Assembly (NCBI GenBank): GCA_900095095.1
Contig: FMBT01000292.1
Coordinates: 930,001 to 994,000 of the forward strand
Length of the DNA stretch: 64,000 nucleotides
Origin: Fragilariopsis cylindrus CCMP1102
Taxonomy: Eukaryota; Bacillariophyta; Bacillariophyceae; Bacillariales; Bacillariaceae
Direction: 5' to 3'
Shown here: positions 43,082 to 55,800 of the stretch, piece by piece
Layout of the letters: each line of letters starts with the position of its first letter
How positions within the stretch are numbered: the first letter of the stretch is position 1
Program-made: the position numbers and the translations under genes
The notes under the pieces: generated by a model
The model's input: the letters and a program-made list of their open reading frames with translations, nothing else
What the model was told of the DNA's origin: nothing
Databases searched by the model: none

Positions 43082-44308
43082 ATGTCATACTTGTACAAAC
43101 GAGTAGCTACTTCGATCTTTCAACATCAACGGCGTAATATTTTAACTCCGACTACTATTTACACAAGAAACGTAACAACCATTATGTCTCCTATTACTCT
43201 TGAATTATTGACGAAACAAAATGCAGAAACTTCGAATGCTCTCATCGAGAATTTAGGAAGTTCCGAAGCTTTTCATTTTTTATCTAATAAGGAACAAGAA
43301 CTGACAATGAATCGTGACAATGAAGATGCGATTAAACTAGAAAAGGGAATTGAATTTGCTAAATCAAAGAACGTTCTTGATCCTAACTATGTACCACAAC
43401 CATACGTTCAAATAGACGTATTGGGGAAAACTCCAGTCATGGTGGTTGGAGAAATTTTAGATAAAATCAAAAAAGATGATACTAGTAGTAGTAGCGGTGG
43501 TGATGACAGCAAACAAGGATCGGTCGTGGCATTATGTGGATTATCTGGAACTGGTAAGGGTACTACCGTATCAACTCTTCGTAAGAAATTGGAAGACGAT
43601 GAAGGGAAGCAGGTTGTAACGTGGTCAAATGGAAACATCTTTAGAAGTGTCACTCTATTAGCTGTTACATGGTGTGAACAGCAATCGGACATTGATGGGT
43701 TCGATGAGGAAAAAGCATTAACGAAAGAAAATTTAGAATCATTCATGGGAATGCTTTCTTTTGGAAAATTCAAAGGAAAGTATGATACTCGTATTAATGG
43801 TTTAGGATTGGATCTGTACGTATCAGAAGTACAAAACACCGTACTTAAAGAATCGAAAGTAGCAAAAGCTATTCCAACAGGTACGTACAAACATGGATAT
43901 TACAGGAATCGCCATTTTTATTTGAATTGTGGTGTGGATTTGATAGAAGTAATAACATTGGTATGACGAATTCTAATATACTTCGTTCTTTTTCTAATAT
44001 ACGCAGTGGCTGAAAAAACTCAAGGTGAAGTTGTTTCTTTTGCGGCAGATGCGGTTGATATTATGGGTAAAGGTGGTATCTTCGTATTGTTGGAAGGACG
44101 AGAACAAACCGTTGATTTCGTTCGAACACCCTTTCGATTCACACTTATCCTGTCCGACGAATCTTTGATTGGAAAACGACGTGCAGCTCAACGAGTTATG
44201 GCAACGACATTGGAAAAGGTTTCCACCTCTGCGACAGACGCCGAGGTAGAGAAGACTCTACAAGAATGCCTTGTTGAATTAGCAACAGGAGAAGGATATA
44301 AGTCTTAA
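43082..44308 (+). CDS. Cytidylate-kinase-like P-loop protein
   Basis: Exons 43082-43880 and 44007-44308, 366 residues. A basic leader (MSYLYKRVATSIFQHQRRN) suggests mitochondrial import; Met 35 could be a second start. The P-loop is GLSGTGKGTTVSTLRKK (about 154), followed by TWSNGNIFRSVTLLA, which sits where CMP kinases have the DTGxMYR loop. FVLLEGREQTVDFVRTPFRFTLILSDES and RRAAQRVMA match the lid and substrate region of the Cytidylate_kin-like group. The N-terminal 140 residues are lineage-specific. Nucleotide monophosphate phosphorylation is inferred; the substrate is uncertain because the usual CMP-binding loop is altered. Confidence 0.65.
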
Positions 44309-44497
44309 ACCAACTGATTAACATATGCAGCGATTTTTAATAATATTATGATGTATTGAATCGCGAAATTATTTTTTGTAGAAAAAGTAGACTTTGGCAG
44401 GGGAAGAATTTCACTTGAAATTATTACCCCTGGACTGTGGTCGGTTTTTTATTCCTAAAACGTCGTTAGAACCGCATGTGTGCCTGACGTAACATCT

Positions 44498-46743
44498 TCA
44501 TACTCCATTCTTAATGAGACCAAATATTCCCTTGATTTTGCCAATGATGTCTTCATTGTAGAATAACTGGACCAGTGATTCTGTGAAAGGGAATCCTTTG
44601 ACCATGTCGATCGGGTAATTTATGACCGGGGGAATACTTGTCCTGATCAACGAAGTCTTGTCTACAGAGATAGACCGCTCCATGCATAATGCCCTTAGAC
44701 CTTCAATACCTGCCATGCAATTTTGATAATTGATTCGGTTGAGTGTGAGTAAGTTAGCAAGAATAATTGTTTTCGGTGAAGATATGGAAATTGATAGGTT
44801 TTACTTACCAGCGAATCTTCCAAAGCCTGATTCCTTGACACCACCAAAAGGAAGAGATTGGATCAAATAGTTTGATGCGTAGTCGTTAACCGTTAGCATT
44901 CCGGTTCGGAATTGCCGTCCCATTGCCAAACCCACTGCATCATTAGCGGTGAAAATACTCGACCCAAGACCGAATTCACAGTGATTGACCAGACGAATAC
45001 ATTCTTCGTCATCGTCCTTTGGGACTTTGATGACAGTCATAACAGGACCGAAAACCTCTTGATTGAAAATTTTCATTTCGAAAGTAACACCACTAGAAAG
45101 TAGAAAGAAAAGAAGTTTTTAACGACGAGACGATTAGAAAACATTTCAGAAGCAAAATTATTTCGCAGTTTAATACAACTAGAACAATCTATGCCAATCC
45201 CTTACCTCAAAACAGTTGGTTCAAAGAATTGTCCGTTCAAATTTGGATTCACTTTTCCACCACAATGCAAAATTGCACCCTTTTCCACAGCGTCCTTGAC
45301 AAGCGCTTGCACAATCTCTAGTTGAGCTGGCATTATCATGCTTCCGCAATCAACTTTTCCGTCTGCTCCACACGAAGGTAATGGGTTGCCTTGTCTCAAA
45401 GCTTTGACTTTAGGGACAACTTGCTCCAAAAATTCGTCATATATCGACTCGTACACTAAGACACGTTCCACTCCAACGCAATTCTGACCAGAGTTCTGAA
45501 AGCAGCCCCTCATGACGAAGGGAATAACGTTTTCAACTTTGACATCATGTCTAAATACCATAACGTCCTTACCACCCAATTCAAGGACCAAAGGTGTCAA
45601 ATTTTGTGCCGCTGATTCCATAACCTTTCGTCCGATAGGGGTGGACCCTGTAAAGATAATCTTGTCGACCAATGGTGAGGTGCACAAAGCGGCACCCGAT
45701 TCCGCGAGACCTGTAACTGTAGCCACAATATCGGGATTGTGACCATTTACAACCAAAGCTTGTCGCAATATTCGACCAAAGTAAGATGCACTCCACGATG
45801 CGTGTTCAGACACTTTCCCAACAACAGCATTCCCCGCCATGAGACCAGAAATGACATGATTGATCTGCATCATCATGGATCATGTCAAACGGGAAAGAGC
45901 GGTTAAGTTTTGATATTGTGATGTCAATAATGAAGATAGAACGAGTGATAGCACAGAAGTAGATATCAAACGACATTAAAAATATCTATATATGTACGCA
46001 TTACATGTACGCGTTTGATTTTGCAATCATATATATTCAATACTTACAGAATTATGAAACGGATAATTCCATGGTGCGATAGCTACAATGATTCCCAGCG
46101 GGACATATTCAACCCAAGCGTTCTTGTGCATCATCATCGGACCGGTTGGTCGATAGTCGGGACGCAACCAATATTCACCCCATTCGCAAATAGTTCGAAT
46201 CTTTTCACAAGTTGTCAAAATTTCACCCATAACAGCATCAACCTTGGGTTTACCTGATTCACGAGCCGAGACGCGACAGATATCTTCGACGTGATTCACA
46301 ATGTACTTTTGAATAGTTCGCAATACCATCCGCCGTTGAGCGAAGCTAGTCTTTCGCCATTCGGTTTGAGCAACTTTGGCCTTTTCGAGTATTTCATTGA
46401 CTTCGTCAGCGGTCATATTATTTGCGTGACCCAAGAATTGTTTCGTCGAAGGGTCGAAACAATTTAATTTCATTTTGTCATTCTCGTCCAAAAGTTGCAT
46501 GTCAGTAACGGGATCACCTTTCACTCCATCATCTTGAGATTCAGCGGACGTCATGGATACATCCAGCGTGGGAACGGACGTTGTCAGGTATTCAATCCAT
46601 AGTTTGGTGTGGTATAGGATCGCGTATTTTTCAATCAAAAGTACGGCAAGAAACAAGAAGGAGGCGACCGTGGTGAAAAAATAAAAAGACAGCGTTGACG
46701 TCGAATCGCTTGGTGCGAGGCATTCTCCAGAATTGGTTGCCAT
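44498..46743 (-). CDS. Membrane-anchored aldehyde dehydrogenase, ALDH22A1/Msc7-like
   Basis: Exons 46743-46048, 45864-45206, 45092-44809 and 44709-44498, 616 residues. An N-terminal hydrophobic anchor (LSFYFFTTVASFLFLAVLLI) precedes the ALDH domain. Landmarks are VPLGIIVAIAPWNYPFHN, the cofactor loop IFTGSTPIGRKV, the catalytic Glu in LVLELGGKD, the catalytic Cys in NSGQNCVGVERVLV, EVFGPVMTVIKV, and SLPFGGVKESGFGRFAG. Anchor plus domain match plant ALDH22A1 and yeast Msc7, NAD(P)-dependent oxidases of still undefined aldehydes, placed in the secretory or ER membrane. The C-terminal extension (SIPPVINYPI) is also seen in that branch. Confidence 0.9.
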
Positions 46744-47529
46744 GGTGCGTAGTTCTACAGTTGATTAGCAAATTTGAGGCAAAGGGATGAACAATTCCAA
46801 TAGAAATAGAAATAGAAAGAGGTATTTTTCTCTTTTCTCGTCATTTATTTGTCTGTTGTGGATTTTCAATTTAAGTCGAGTGAAGTCGAGGCTACATAGA
46901 GTGAGTCGAGTGAGTCGGGGACAATTTTTTACTTTATCACAAACATCGCAAAGCATTGTAATAAATGAATCAAATCTATCTACAGATTAAAGATAGTACT
47001 GTACATAGTTTGTGTATATATAGCTAACACTATTCTGTATAAATAATAACACTTCAAATCAAGTCAAATCAATGCCCAACATCAACACACAATAAGGGCC
47101 ACTAATACAAAAAATATATGCAAAAAAGATTGAACAAGGATTCAAGAATCCTACACAAATGAGTCAGTCAGTTCAAAAAATATTGTTGTCACGTCATGGT
47201 CCTTCATAGATGAAGAAACATGACACAACCATTTTCATGACACGTTTGCTGTCAACATTTATTTGTCGCTTTTACACAAAGTGTAATATTTCCTCTTATA
47301 ATGTGTCACTAACTGATAAGGTAATACAAATCTTGGATAAAGCATATTTTGCAAACAAAGAATGAAGTCATGCATTATTAGCTAGATGTTATTTTCGTTT
47401 TTGTTTAGTATGAATGCAATATTTTAATGGATTATAGACTAAAGACGACCGAAGGATGATTGATTATTCAACTAATTAATCTGATCGATTCATCAAAATA
47501 TATTTGGACAAACATAAAAATTATTTTCT
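46744..47529. other. Intergenic region between tandem minus-strand genes
   Basis: About 786 bp, AT-rich, with short GTCGAGT-type direct repeats near 46877-46916. Nothing else recognised. Confidence 0.5.
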
Positions 47530-48330
47530 TTATACCTTTGGTACGAAGATTGGGACACCAGCAGCCACACTAGCAATCCAGACACTAAAAGCCATTAGAC
47601 TTGTTGTGCCACATATATTTGCCAAAAAAACGACAATACCAATACTGAGAGTTTTATTAAATCCAGTTTTTCGTTGGATTGTTGCTACAGCCTTATCAAA
47701 ATATGGTGTAACACCAATTGAAATTGCCAGTCTTATTGGACGGACGATGTTATTAAAGACGTAAAATCCAGCATATACTGCAAGGAATTTCGGCCATTGT
47801 CCTGGAGCAAGTGGACTTAGTCCTGTCTTTTTAGAAAAACCAAACCAAGCTAAGCCTACACTCACACAGTATGACATATTTGAAACGAAGCCATATGATA
47901 ATAACGCCGACAGTCCCATCTTAGCTAGCTTTTGTCTAAATGTAAGACCATCGCCATCGTCATTATTCCTATACTTATAGAAAAAAACAATGCGTTTCCA
48001 TGCTGGAACTTCTTCTTTCGCTGGCGATATCGATACTGAAGTATCGTCTTCTTTTTCTTCGTTGTCGTCGTTGTTAACACCACCGGTAGAATCAGAAGTT
48101 GCGTCTTCGTCCGATGTCGCTGAGGACCAAATGAGCTGTGTTTTTTTTGTATGTGATGATGATTGCCTATTGTATGAAGCAATAACAATGTGATTACGAA
48201 GTGGTGATAATGATATCACCGGCGGCGTACGAATTTTTGTCGTTGTAGAAGAAGATATTATTGAAAATCCTGAACAAGATAGAATCGATGCCAATAGTAC
48301 GAGTATCTGGTATTTCAATGGCTGCATCAT
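47530..48330 (-). CDS. Plastid-targeted multi-pass membrane protein, function unknown
   Basis: Single exon, 266 residues. The signal ends LLASILSCSGFSIISS, an F-containing plastid cleavage site. An acidic linker leads to a conserved-looking membrane core: KLAKMGLSALLSYGFVSNMS, KKTGLSPLAPGQWPKFLAVYAGF, NNIVRPIRLAISIGVTPYFDKAV, and two late hydrophobic spans (LSIGIVVFLANICGT; SLMAFSVWIASVAAGV). From memory the LSALLSYGFVSN and GLSPLAPGQW sections resemble an uncharacterised membrane family of plants and algae, but I cannot name it. Confidence 0.75.
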   Translation of the reverse strand: MMQPLKYQILVLLASILSCSGFSIISSSTTTKIRTPPVISLSPLRNHIVIASYNRQSSSHTKKTQLIWSSATSDEDATSDSTGGVNNDDNEEKEDDTSVSISPAKEEVPAWKRIVFFYKYRNNDDGDGLTFRQKLAKMGLSALLSYGFVSNMSYCVSVGLAWFGFSKKTGLSPLAPGQWPKFLAVYAGFYVFNNIVRPIRLAISIGVTPYFDKAVATIQRKTGFNKTLSIGIVVFLANICGTTSLMAFSVWIASVAAGVPIFVPKV

Positions 48331-48824
48331 TCTATTCGTCTCGTTATTTAAGATATGTATGAAGTGTGCAAGCTACTTTCCAACTTGCAGCTTGTAGCGT
48401 GAAATGTAAGTAATACTTATACTACTTACTTGTATCTTGTTGTGTGTACTGTTTACTATCAACAAGTCGATAAAAAGTAGATACGCCTTAACGGTAGTTT
48501 CGTAGTTTCGAAGTTGAACAAACAGTAACTTACCACTAACGTTATCGGATTTAAAGTAGGTAAATATAAATACGTCATACGTATGTGTTGTAGGTAAAAA
48601 GAGTAGCCTAGTAGGAGGTGAAGTGGGGTATGAGGTAATTAATTAGTGGATTTCGTCGAAAAATTCAAATTTCAAATTACATTAAATTTTTTTCGTTACA
48701 ACAAAACAACGACACTATCAACTACACACAGCACACAGCAACAACACACACCAACAACAACAAACCCATAGATTAGTAAATAGCAATATTGGTTTACATC
48801 TATCATAGCACAAAATAATCCGAC
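48331..48824. other. Divergent intergenic region
   Basis: About 494 bp between the plastid membrane protein and the Vma22-like gene; ACAACAAC-type simple sequence just upstream of the latter. No gene seen. Confidence 0.5.
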
Positions 48825-49559
48825 ATGTCATCTGTAACAGCTTTATCTTCATCGGGATCTCGTCATATCACGGTATTGGGGTATCTTCAAGACTATGCCG
48901 ATGTTTCCGAACAATCACATCAGGAACTGAAAAGTAGTTTTTGGCATCTAACAAAATCTCGTCGAAATGTTAGCTCCGGCATTCTTGGGGTTGACTCGAC
49001 AACGGCATTCACAGCCGAGATGTTGCGAGAAGAATTACGGGCTCGTATTCGTCTCTTCGACGAAAACGATAATAAGATCGAAGGAGACTTGGTGGACGAG
49101 GATGATTCCGTACCGCCGCCAGTTATTGAGGACGACCTAAAGTCATCGTCGCATAATTCACCACCTAAATGGAACTTATACGACGTACTGGGAAAAGGAA
49201 GAAAGAATGTAACATCCGGACCGTCATCAACGTCGTCAGTGCGTGACGCTGATGATGATGACGATGATCCCACTTTAACGACGGGATTGAGACAACGTAA
49301 GACTCCGAAAGAAGGAAATAATGAAGCAACGACTTCATCATGGACTATCGTGCGCGAAGAAGACCTAGATTCAAACAGCGATGATAATGATGACGACGAC
49401 GAAAAGATGCTCTTAAGGAAGGATCCTATCGAATTTTTCTATGGACACAACCGAGAATTGAAAATAGCTCAACGCGATGCACAAAATGCTCTTGCAGGTT
49501 ACATACAAGCTGCCAATCAAGCAGCAGCACTTTTGACATTGCTTCGAGAGACGAAGTAG
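48825..49559 (+). CDS. V-ATPase assembly factor Vma22/CCDC115-like
   Basis: Single exon, 244 residues. The N-terminal helical part (VLGYLQDYADVSEQSHQELK, then SSFWHLTKSRRNV) and the C-terminal block (LRKDPIEFFYGHNRELKIAQ, then RDAQNALAGYIQAAN) are laid out like Vma22/CCDC115: an N-terminal coiled region with a [SN]LAKAR-like stretch and a C-terminal DPxxWFG...LRxAQ motif. An acidic, disordered middle separates them. Vma22 with Vma12 and Vma21 assembles the V0 sector in the ER. The match is of short motifs recalled from the family, so confidence is moderate. Confidence 0.55.
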   Translation: MSSVTALSSSGSRHITVLGYLQDYADVSEQSHQELKSSFWHLTKSRRNVSSGILGVDSTTAFTAEMLREELRARIRLFDENDNKIEGDLVDEDDSVPPPVIEDDLKSSSHNSPPKWNLYDVLGKGRKNVTSGPSSTSSVRDADDDDDDPTLTTGLRQRKTPKEGNNEATTSSWTIVREEDLDSNSDDNDDDDEKMLLRKDPIEFFYGHNRELKIAQRDAQNALAGYIQAANQAAALLTLLRETK

Positions 49560-50153
49560 TAGCAGTATAGCAGCAGTAGCTTTGAAATCAGCAGTTATTA
49601 ACAGTTACAAGAGAAAACATAATCAAATAGACGCACAAGAAGGGATTTATATAGCTGTAGAGAAATACGTTACTGATCGACATTAAAAATGATAAAATAT
49701 ACAGTCGTACTTGTCAAGCAAGCCAGTCATATTTTATCCAGTAAACACACTTCTTTATGCATCATCTTGTCTATTTTCAAACTTTATGGTGTAGTACTTT
49801 GTCATTGTAATCAGGAATGTAGTATGTAGTAGTATATTTTATAGAAAACGACAAGATAATTACTTAATGAAAAGCAAAAGGAATACTCTTTTTACTTTCA
49901 ATATTAGGATACATCATATTGGGGTATCAATTTGTTAGAGATAATTACTGTGTCACTTAGTTGTCCATGTAGTCTGGTAGCTACATGTAGTTTAGTCTAG
50001 TAGTAGGCAAGTCTGGCAATACTTATCGGCATCAATAACATGCACCTCTATATATTCACAGAAAAACACAAGCAAATAAGTAAACAAAGTATAGAAATAA
50101 TATAGCATGATACTGCTCACTAAATCTAGTTATGTAGCTCTTCTTTTCAATTC
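49560..50153. other. Convergent intergenic region
   Basis: About 594 bp of AT-rich 3' flank with GTAGTA-type simple sequence; no coding or structural signal seen. Confidence 0.5.
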
Positions 50154-51576
50154 CTAATTAAAATCATCTTTGACTTCCCACCAATGCTTTAGGAGAGTTG
50201 CATCTGATACTCCTTTCTTTCGTTGAAAGACACAAATACGTCCACTTTTCCCTACACCTTCGGATTTTAAATTTTTTGAATGATCAATCATATCAAAATC
50301 ATTTAGCATATCAGTGGAACCATATTTTCGATAGGAGTGATATCCCGTCCACGTCGTCTGATTGATCAGTCTACAATCATGTAAAAGTACACGTGTTGTA
50401 TTGTGTGATGCACCTTTCGATGATGCGTGCAAGAAACTAGCATAAACACATCCTACCCTCCATCGTCCATCGACATAGTAAACATCAAATGGATTTGGTT
50501 CTTTAGAGAGTGGACCTAACTGATATCTATATCCATTGTTGAGTTGTTGCTGATTTTGGTTCTGTCCATTATTATTTGTGATCATTGCTGCTATAGGTAC
50601 ACCCCACATCAATGTTGAACCAACGTCTACAGAATAAAATCGAAAGAACGACGATGGCGATAACGATATCTTCCGACCATTACTTTTGACATTACTATTA
50701 TCAGCACTCGTTGTCATCGTCGTCGTCAACGTTACGTTCGTTATTGTTTTGGTTGGGTTTGTATCAGATGTTGTCATCGTCGGATACGGATTTGATTTCG
50801 AATTATTCGTAAACGATTCTAATACGGTAGAATATGCCTCACGGACCCAATTTTGATCTGAATCAATCCCAGCATAATACATGAAGTTGTTGCTACTAAT
50901 GAAGTTATTGCTGTTGTCTGTCGTCGCTTTTATTACAGATTTATTTTTATTCTTTTGTTGCTGCATGTGTGCAGCTATATATGTTGATTCACCCAATCCA
51001 AATTCAAATATCGAATTTGCTTTGCTATATATTTGACTTAACAAAACACGATCCGTATTTTGCAATCCACCCGTTCCTTTTTTCCAGTTTTGTAAATCAA
51101 ATAAATTCAGATCAGTAGTACTGATATCTGCCATTGGTGTTCGATTTGCTGCCTTCGCATGTTCTTTCTTGTCATCATCATCTTCTGCTACAACACTGAC
51201 ATCTTTTATCCTTATCGTCAACATATTATATTCATTTCTTTCTGGCTGAGATTCCTTTTGTAGTTGACCGAATACTTTTACCTGCAGTTCATCGAAAGCA
51301 GTTAGCGTCGTTGTCGTCGTCGTCGTATTTCTCCTTCTCCTGATCAAGTGGTTTTGGTCGCTGTATTGATGTCGCTGATGTTCTGAGATTGTCGGTAATG
51401 TCATGTAAACGTCAATGTCGTCGATATCATGTGTACGTCCTCCTCCTTCTCCTCCTATCAACGGCAGCTGGTAAAAGCTAGAATAAAGAAATATTATCTG
51501 ATGATTCAATGATGCAATAATAGACTTATAACAATATTATCATTCTTAATTTATACGATAACGAAGATCGTTTCAT
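50154..51576 (-). CDS. Methyltransferase-like protein of unknown function
   Basis: Exons 51576-51557 (inferred) and 51477-50154, 447 residues. The short first exon MKRSSLS uses a pyrimidine-rich acceptor ending TTATTCTAG; without it the frame has only a TTG start. A Rossmann-like pattern is visible: IFEFGLGESTYIAAH (motif I position), MYYAGIDSDQNWVREAY, FRFYSVDVGSTLMWGV, FDVYYVDGRWRVGCVYASFL and TRVLLHDCRLI. This order suggests a class I SAM-methyltransferase-like fold, seen in uncharacterised algal proteins. Asn, Thr and Gln tracts expand it. No substrate can be proposed. Confidence 0.6.
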
Positions 51577-52816
51577 TTTGTAGTTTATTCGTTTGTTACA
51601 AAGGGGGTAATAAAGTGATGAGCAAAGAGGGCGAATTAAAGATGTTTGCAGCTATACAACGCGTAGCTTCTAGCTAGAGGTGTGATGTGTAATAACTTGT
51701 TGATAGATTGATATCGAATTTAGATGATTCTCTGGTACTACAGGTTCGAAGGTGAGAGCAAAACAATTCTTAGTTCATATCGAATTTTAAGTTTTGTCGT
51801 ATAAAAATCTTGATTAATAATATATACAGTATTGAATATAATATTAGTTGCGTAGTATATTATGTGTGACTGAAAACGATACGCTTGGGCCTTATTTTGC
51901 CAAACTGTATTTTTTGTAATTAAAAAGTTTGGTGGATTGATGAGCGAGCACAACATAATAGCCAGTGGTGCTACGCAATTTGATTTGTTCAATCAGACAA
52001 TACTTCAAAACATGTATTGAAGGATTTAGTAGATTGTATTTTAAATTTTAATAGTAGTATATTTTACAAGTAAAGCAACTCAACCCATGCAGAGAACAGA
52101 TTTTATATGGTTTGTATAGTAGTTAGTGAGAAAAGTTTGATTTGGTCTGTATTGAACACTGCCCTGTCACTAGGTGTTTTCGATAACTCTCCTAAACCAT
52201 CCTAATCATGGAAACTGCTACTGGAACATAATAGGATTTACAGCAGTGAAAGGTAGAAGAAACAGAAAGCAACTATGAGGTGATTGCTTATTTTGTTATT
52301 TTTTGATTTTTCAATTTTGGGGTCAGAGGAAATTTAACATCTTCGCTCAATGTTTTATTCTTAGTTAGGTGTAACCTCATAACCTATAAATCGTGGGCTC
52401 AAATGATGTGAGAAAACAACGCGTAAAATTAAGTAACCGATCGTGTCTTCGAATTAAAATACGATCCTGTTTTTGAAAGTGGTAGTCCGAAGAAGTACTT
52501 GTTGTACTTTTACGATAGTAGTTTCCCACAAGTTTACTGCCATCCCTTCTTTCTATCCCTTCTGAACTTGCTTCTTGTAGGGTTGTTTAGATCTCGCTGC
52601 AACATTTCATCTGTGCAGTAACTTGTCCTTCCTATTCCCTGTGTTATCGATACGGAACAGTAGGAAGAAAAAAGAAAAAAAGTAATATCTTTTGGATAAT
52701 TACTGCTTACATATACAGTTGCTATACAGTACACGCTCAGGCATTTCAACAGAAGTGAAAATCTAGGTATCTTCCATACACATTAAAAAAGAAACGAAAC
52801 GAAAAAAGAAACAATC
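51577..52816. other. Divergent intergenic region
   Basis: About 1.24 kb. An 84-codon minus frame (51738-51992) has no family features or initiator context. Otherwise AT-rich DNA with the promoters of both flanking genes. Confidence 0.5.
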
Positions 52817-55800
52817 ATGTCTAACAACGACAGCAACAACAACAGCTTCCGCAACAATTCTATGTCCTCCTCCTCCTCATCCCAACATCGATCTTCGTCA
52901 GGACGAGGTGGAGGAGGTGGAAGTCATCATAATAATAATAATAATCAGCAACGCCGAGGCAGTAGTCGCCGTAGTCGAGGGCCAAACAACATAACCAGTC
53001 TACCCTTTGAACAAGGTATCATTTGTAGTCTGAAGGAATCGTTTGGGTTCATCCATTGTGCAGAACGTCCCGAAGAAATATTCTTTCATTATAGTGAAGT
53101 TACAAATTGCCATCCTGATGAATTACAAATTGATACCGAAGTTGAGTTCAAGGTAGGACCGAGTGGTGGTGGTGGTGGTGGTGGAGACAATGATACCACG
53201 AAAGTTGCCGCCTTCCAAATTAAAACCGTAGAAACAGGAACGGTCGTTTGGGAGACAGAAGAAAAAGAAGGACAGTTCTATCAGGGATACGTCGAAAAAC
53301 CTGTTACATTACGAAGTAATCATCGGGATGGAGGACGAGGCGGTGGTGGTGGTAAGGTTTTTGAAAGTGATGGAACTATACGAGTAATTGTGAATGGTCA
53401 TTCGAAAGATAATGGCAGCAGCCAGAAAAATGAGGACAAAGATGATACTACTGACGACAAGATTAACGATGATGGTAAAAAAAAAGATAAGACCGGACCG
53501 GTCGTTCGCTTAAGAGTTGGTGAATATACCGGAGCTCAAGCTAATTCAAATGCTAGCGCAGAAAAAGAAATGAATAATAGTAGTAGCAATCATAATAACT
53601 CGAAAAGCAATAGTAATTCTCGCTTGTTTCGTGGTGACTTGGTTGAATTCCGTATTCTGTTGGATCGAAGAACTAAACAAAAGTATGCACGACATATCAA
53701 ATTGATTCAATGTGAAAGGGATCGAAAACACATTGAAAAAGAAAAAAAACTTCTGGAAAATGCAACCGCCGAAGAAGGAATTGTTTTCGCCGTAAACAGC
53801 GGTTTTGGTTTTATTAAGAGTAATAGACGAAGAGAAGATGTTTACTTTCATTTTTCTCAAATGGACGAGGCGAAAACGCAAAATGACAGTAGCAGCAAAT
53901 TTGAACTCAAAAAGGGTCAAGAAGTCAAGTTCTTAGTTGTCACGGAACCGTCATCTGAGCGACAAAATAGCAGCAATAATTTACAGCGGTTATCAAAAAG
54001 TAGCAGTAGCACAGGCACCAAGATCAGTGCTAGAAAGGTCGAGTTATTGCCTGCAGGAAGTGTTGTATTTCATACTGTAGAGGCAACAGGTGTAAAAGGG
54101 GTGGTCACAATGGTTCCACATCCTCCCAGTTCAGGTAACAAAAATGGAGATTGTAAAGATGGTAGGATTTGTTTGATTGAATCTTTGATGACTTCACAGG
54201 CAGAAATTGGTGATAACGATAAAGGATCCACAGTAGACGAAGTTTTATTGCACTATTCCGATGCTCCAGGAGGTGTCTTTACGTATCAAAATCATCGCAA
54301 TCAGTCAACAAATGGCTTGTGGGTTCATGAAGGTGATACTCTCCTATTTGATATTATCAAGGAGACCGTTGATGGGTGCTATCGTGCTATTCCGACGCTT
54401 CATACTATTGAGTTGGGTGGGTCGATTCTAGAACCCAATCCGGATGATCACGAAAATGAGAAGGTTAAGCCCGTTATGAGAATGGTGAGTACTTCAATGG
54501 TAGGTCGGTCCGAAGGGATAGTCGACACCTTGAAACCCGATTATGGTTTCATTCATTTTGCCGAGAGACCAATTAACGTACACTTTAAGTTCTATGATAT
54601 TATGCCGACTGAACTCCAACGGGATATCCGCAAACAAATGGGAATTGAGGAGCTAATAAACTTGGAGGAGGGAGTAGCTGTACAGTTTGATATATGTATT
54701 CATGGAAATATTACCACAACGTCCGGTGGAAATCGGGGTCGTCGTGGTGGCCGACAAGGACAAGCACCACAGGCGAGAGAGAATATTCGTGGCCAACGTG
54801 TTATTCTTTTGCCGAAGTCATTAGTCACTTTCGATAAGACTATTGCAACTGGTGCCACGGGTGTAATCAAATCAGTTGACCAGAAACAGATGTACGCAGG
54901 TTTGCTAGAAATGAAAGAAGAAGTGGAAGGAATTACAATGGATGAAAGGCATCCTCTTGTAGCACAAATGATTGATTCATTTTTGCATGAATCTGGTCTA
55001 CCCAATGGAAGGAAGTCTCTGGTATTTCGAGATACTTTGGGAACGAGAGATGACGATATAGTTGTTGAAATGACAAAAATGAAGGGACGGGGTGTGCTTG
55101 AATGCAGCCACATCCCTGTTCCCGGTATTGGTAATCACCCTGGAAGACTCTGTATAAGACGAATGGAAAACAAGGGAGACGATGACGAAGTACAGGCTAA
55201 AGAAGAAGAGTCGAAAGGAAAGAGAAAAGTCAAGGCCTACAGGAATATTCCCTTTGATAAGTCGGGGCTTGATGAGGCGCTAAAGGACGACGTACCTCCC
55301 TCACCTGGTGATATTATAACATGTGACGTATTTCAAAATCGTAGGTCTGGAAATATCTTGGTTAGAAATCTAAAAATCGTGCAAAGAAAATTTGTAGATG
55401 CAACGGAACCAACACCTATAGTAGCTTCGGGAGTGGGAGTTGTTAAGGATGTAGTCGCTAGAAGAAACTTTGGTTTCATCTCTGTCTTGGATGATAACAA
55501 CGCAAAAAGAGAGTTACTTTTCTTTCACCTTCCAAAGGATAAAAGACGAGGAGTTGGATTTAATAAAGGAACCGAGGTCAAGTTCGATATTGCTATAGAG
55601 GGCACAAAACGTGTTGCAATTAACGTAGAAAGCATACCGAGAGGAACGATCCCATCAGTTGTATCAAAAAATGCATGCCTTGGATATATTGTAATGGAAC
55701 CTTCTCATACGACCCTTTCGAATACACCAGTTCGAAGAGCCAAAGGTGGAAGTGACAAGGGTATCAGTGGCAGATGGGTCGATATGAATGATGATTCCAA

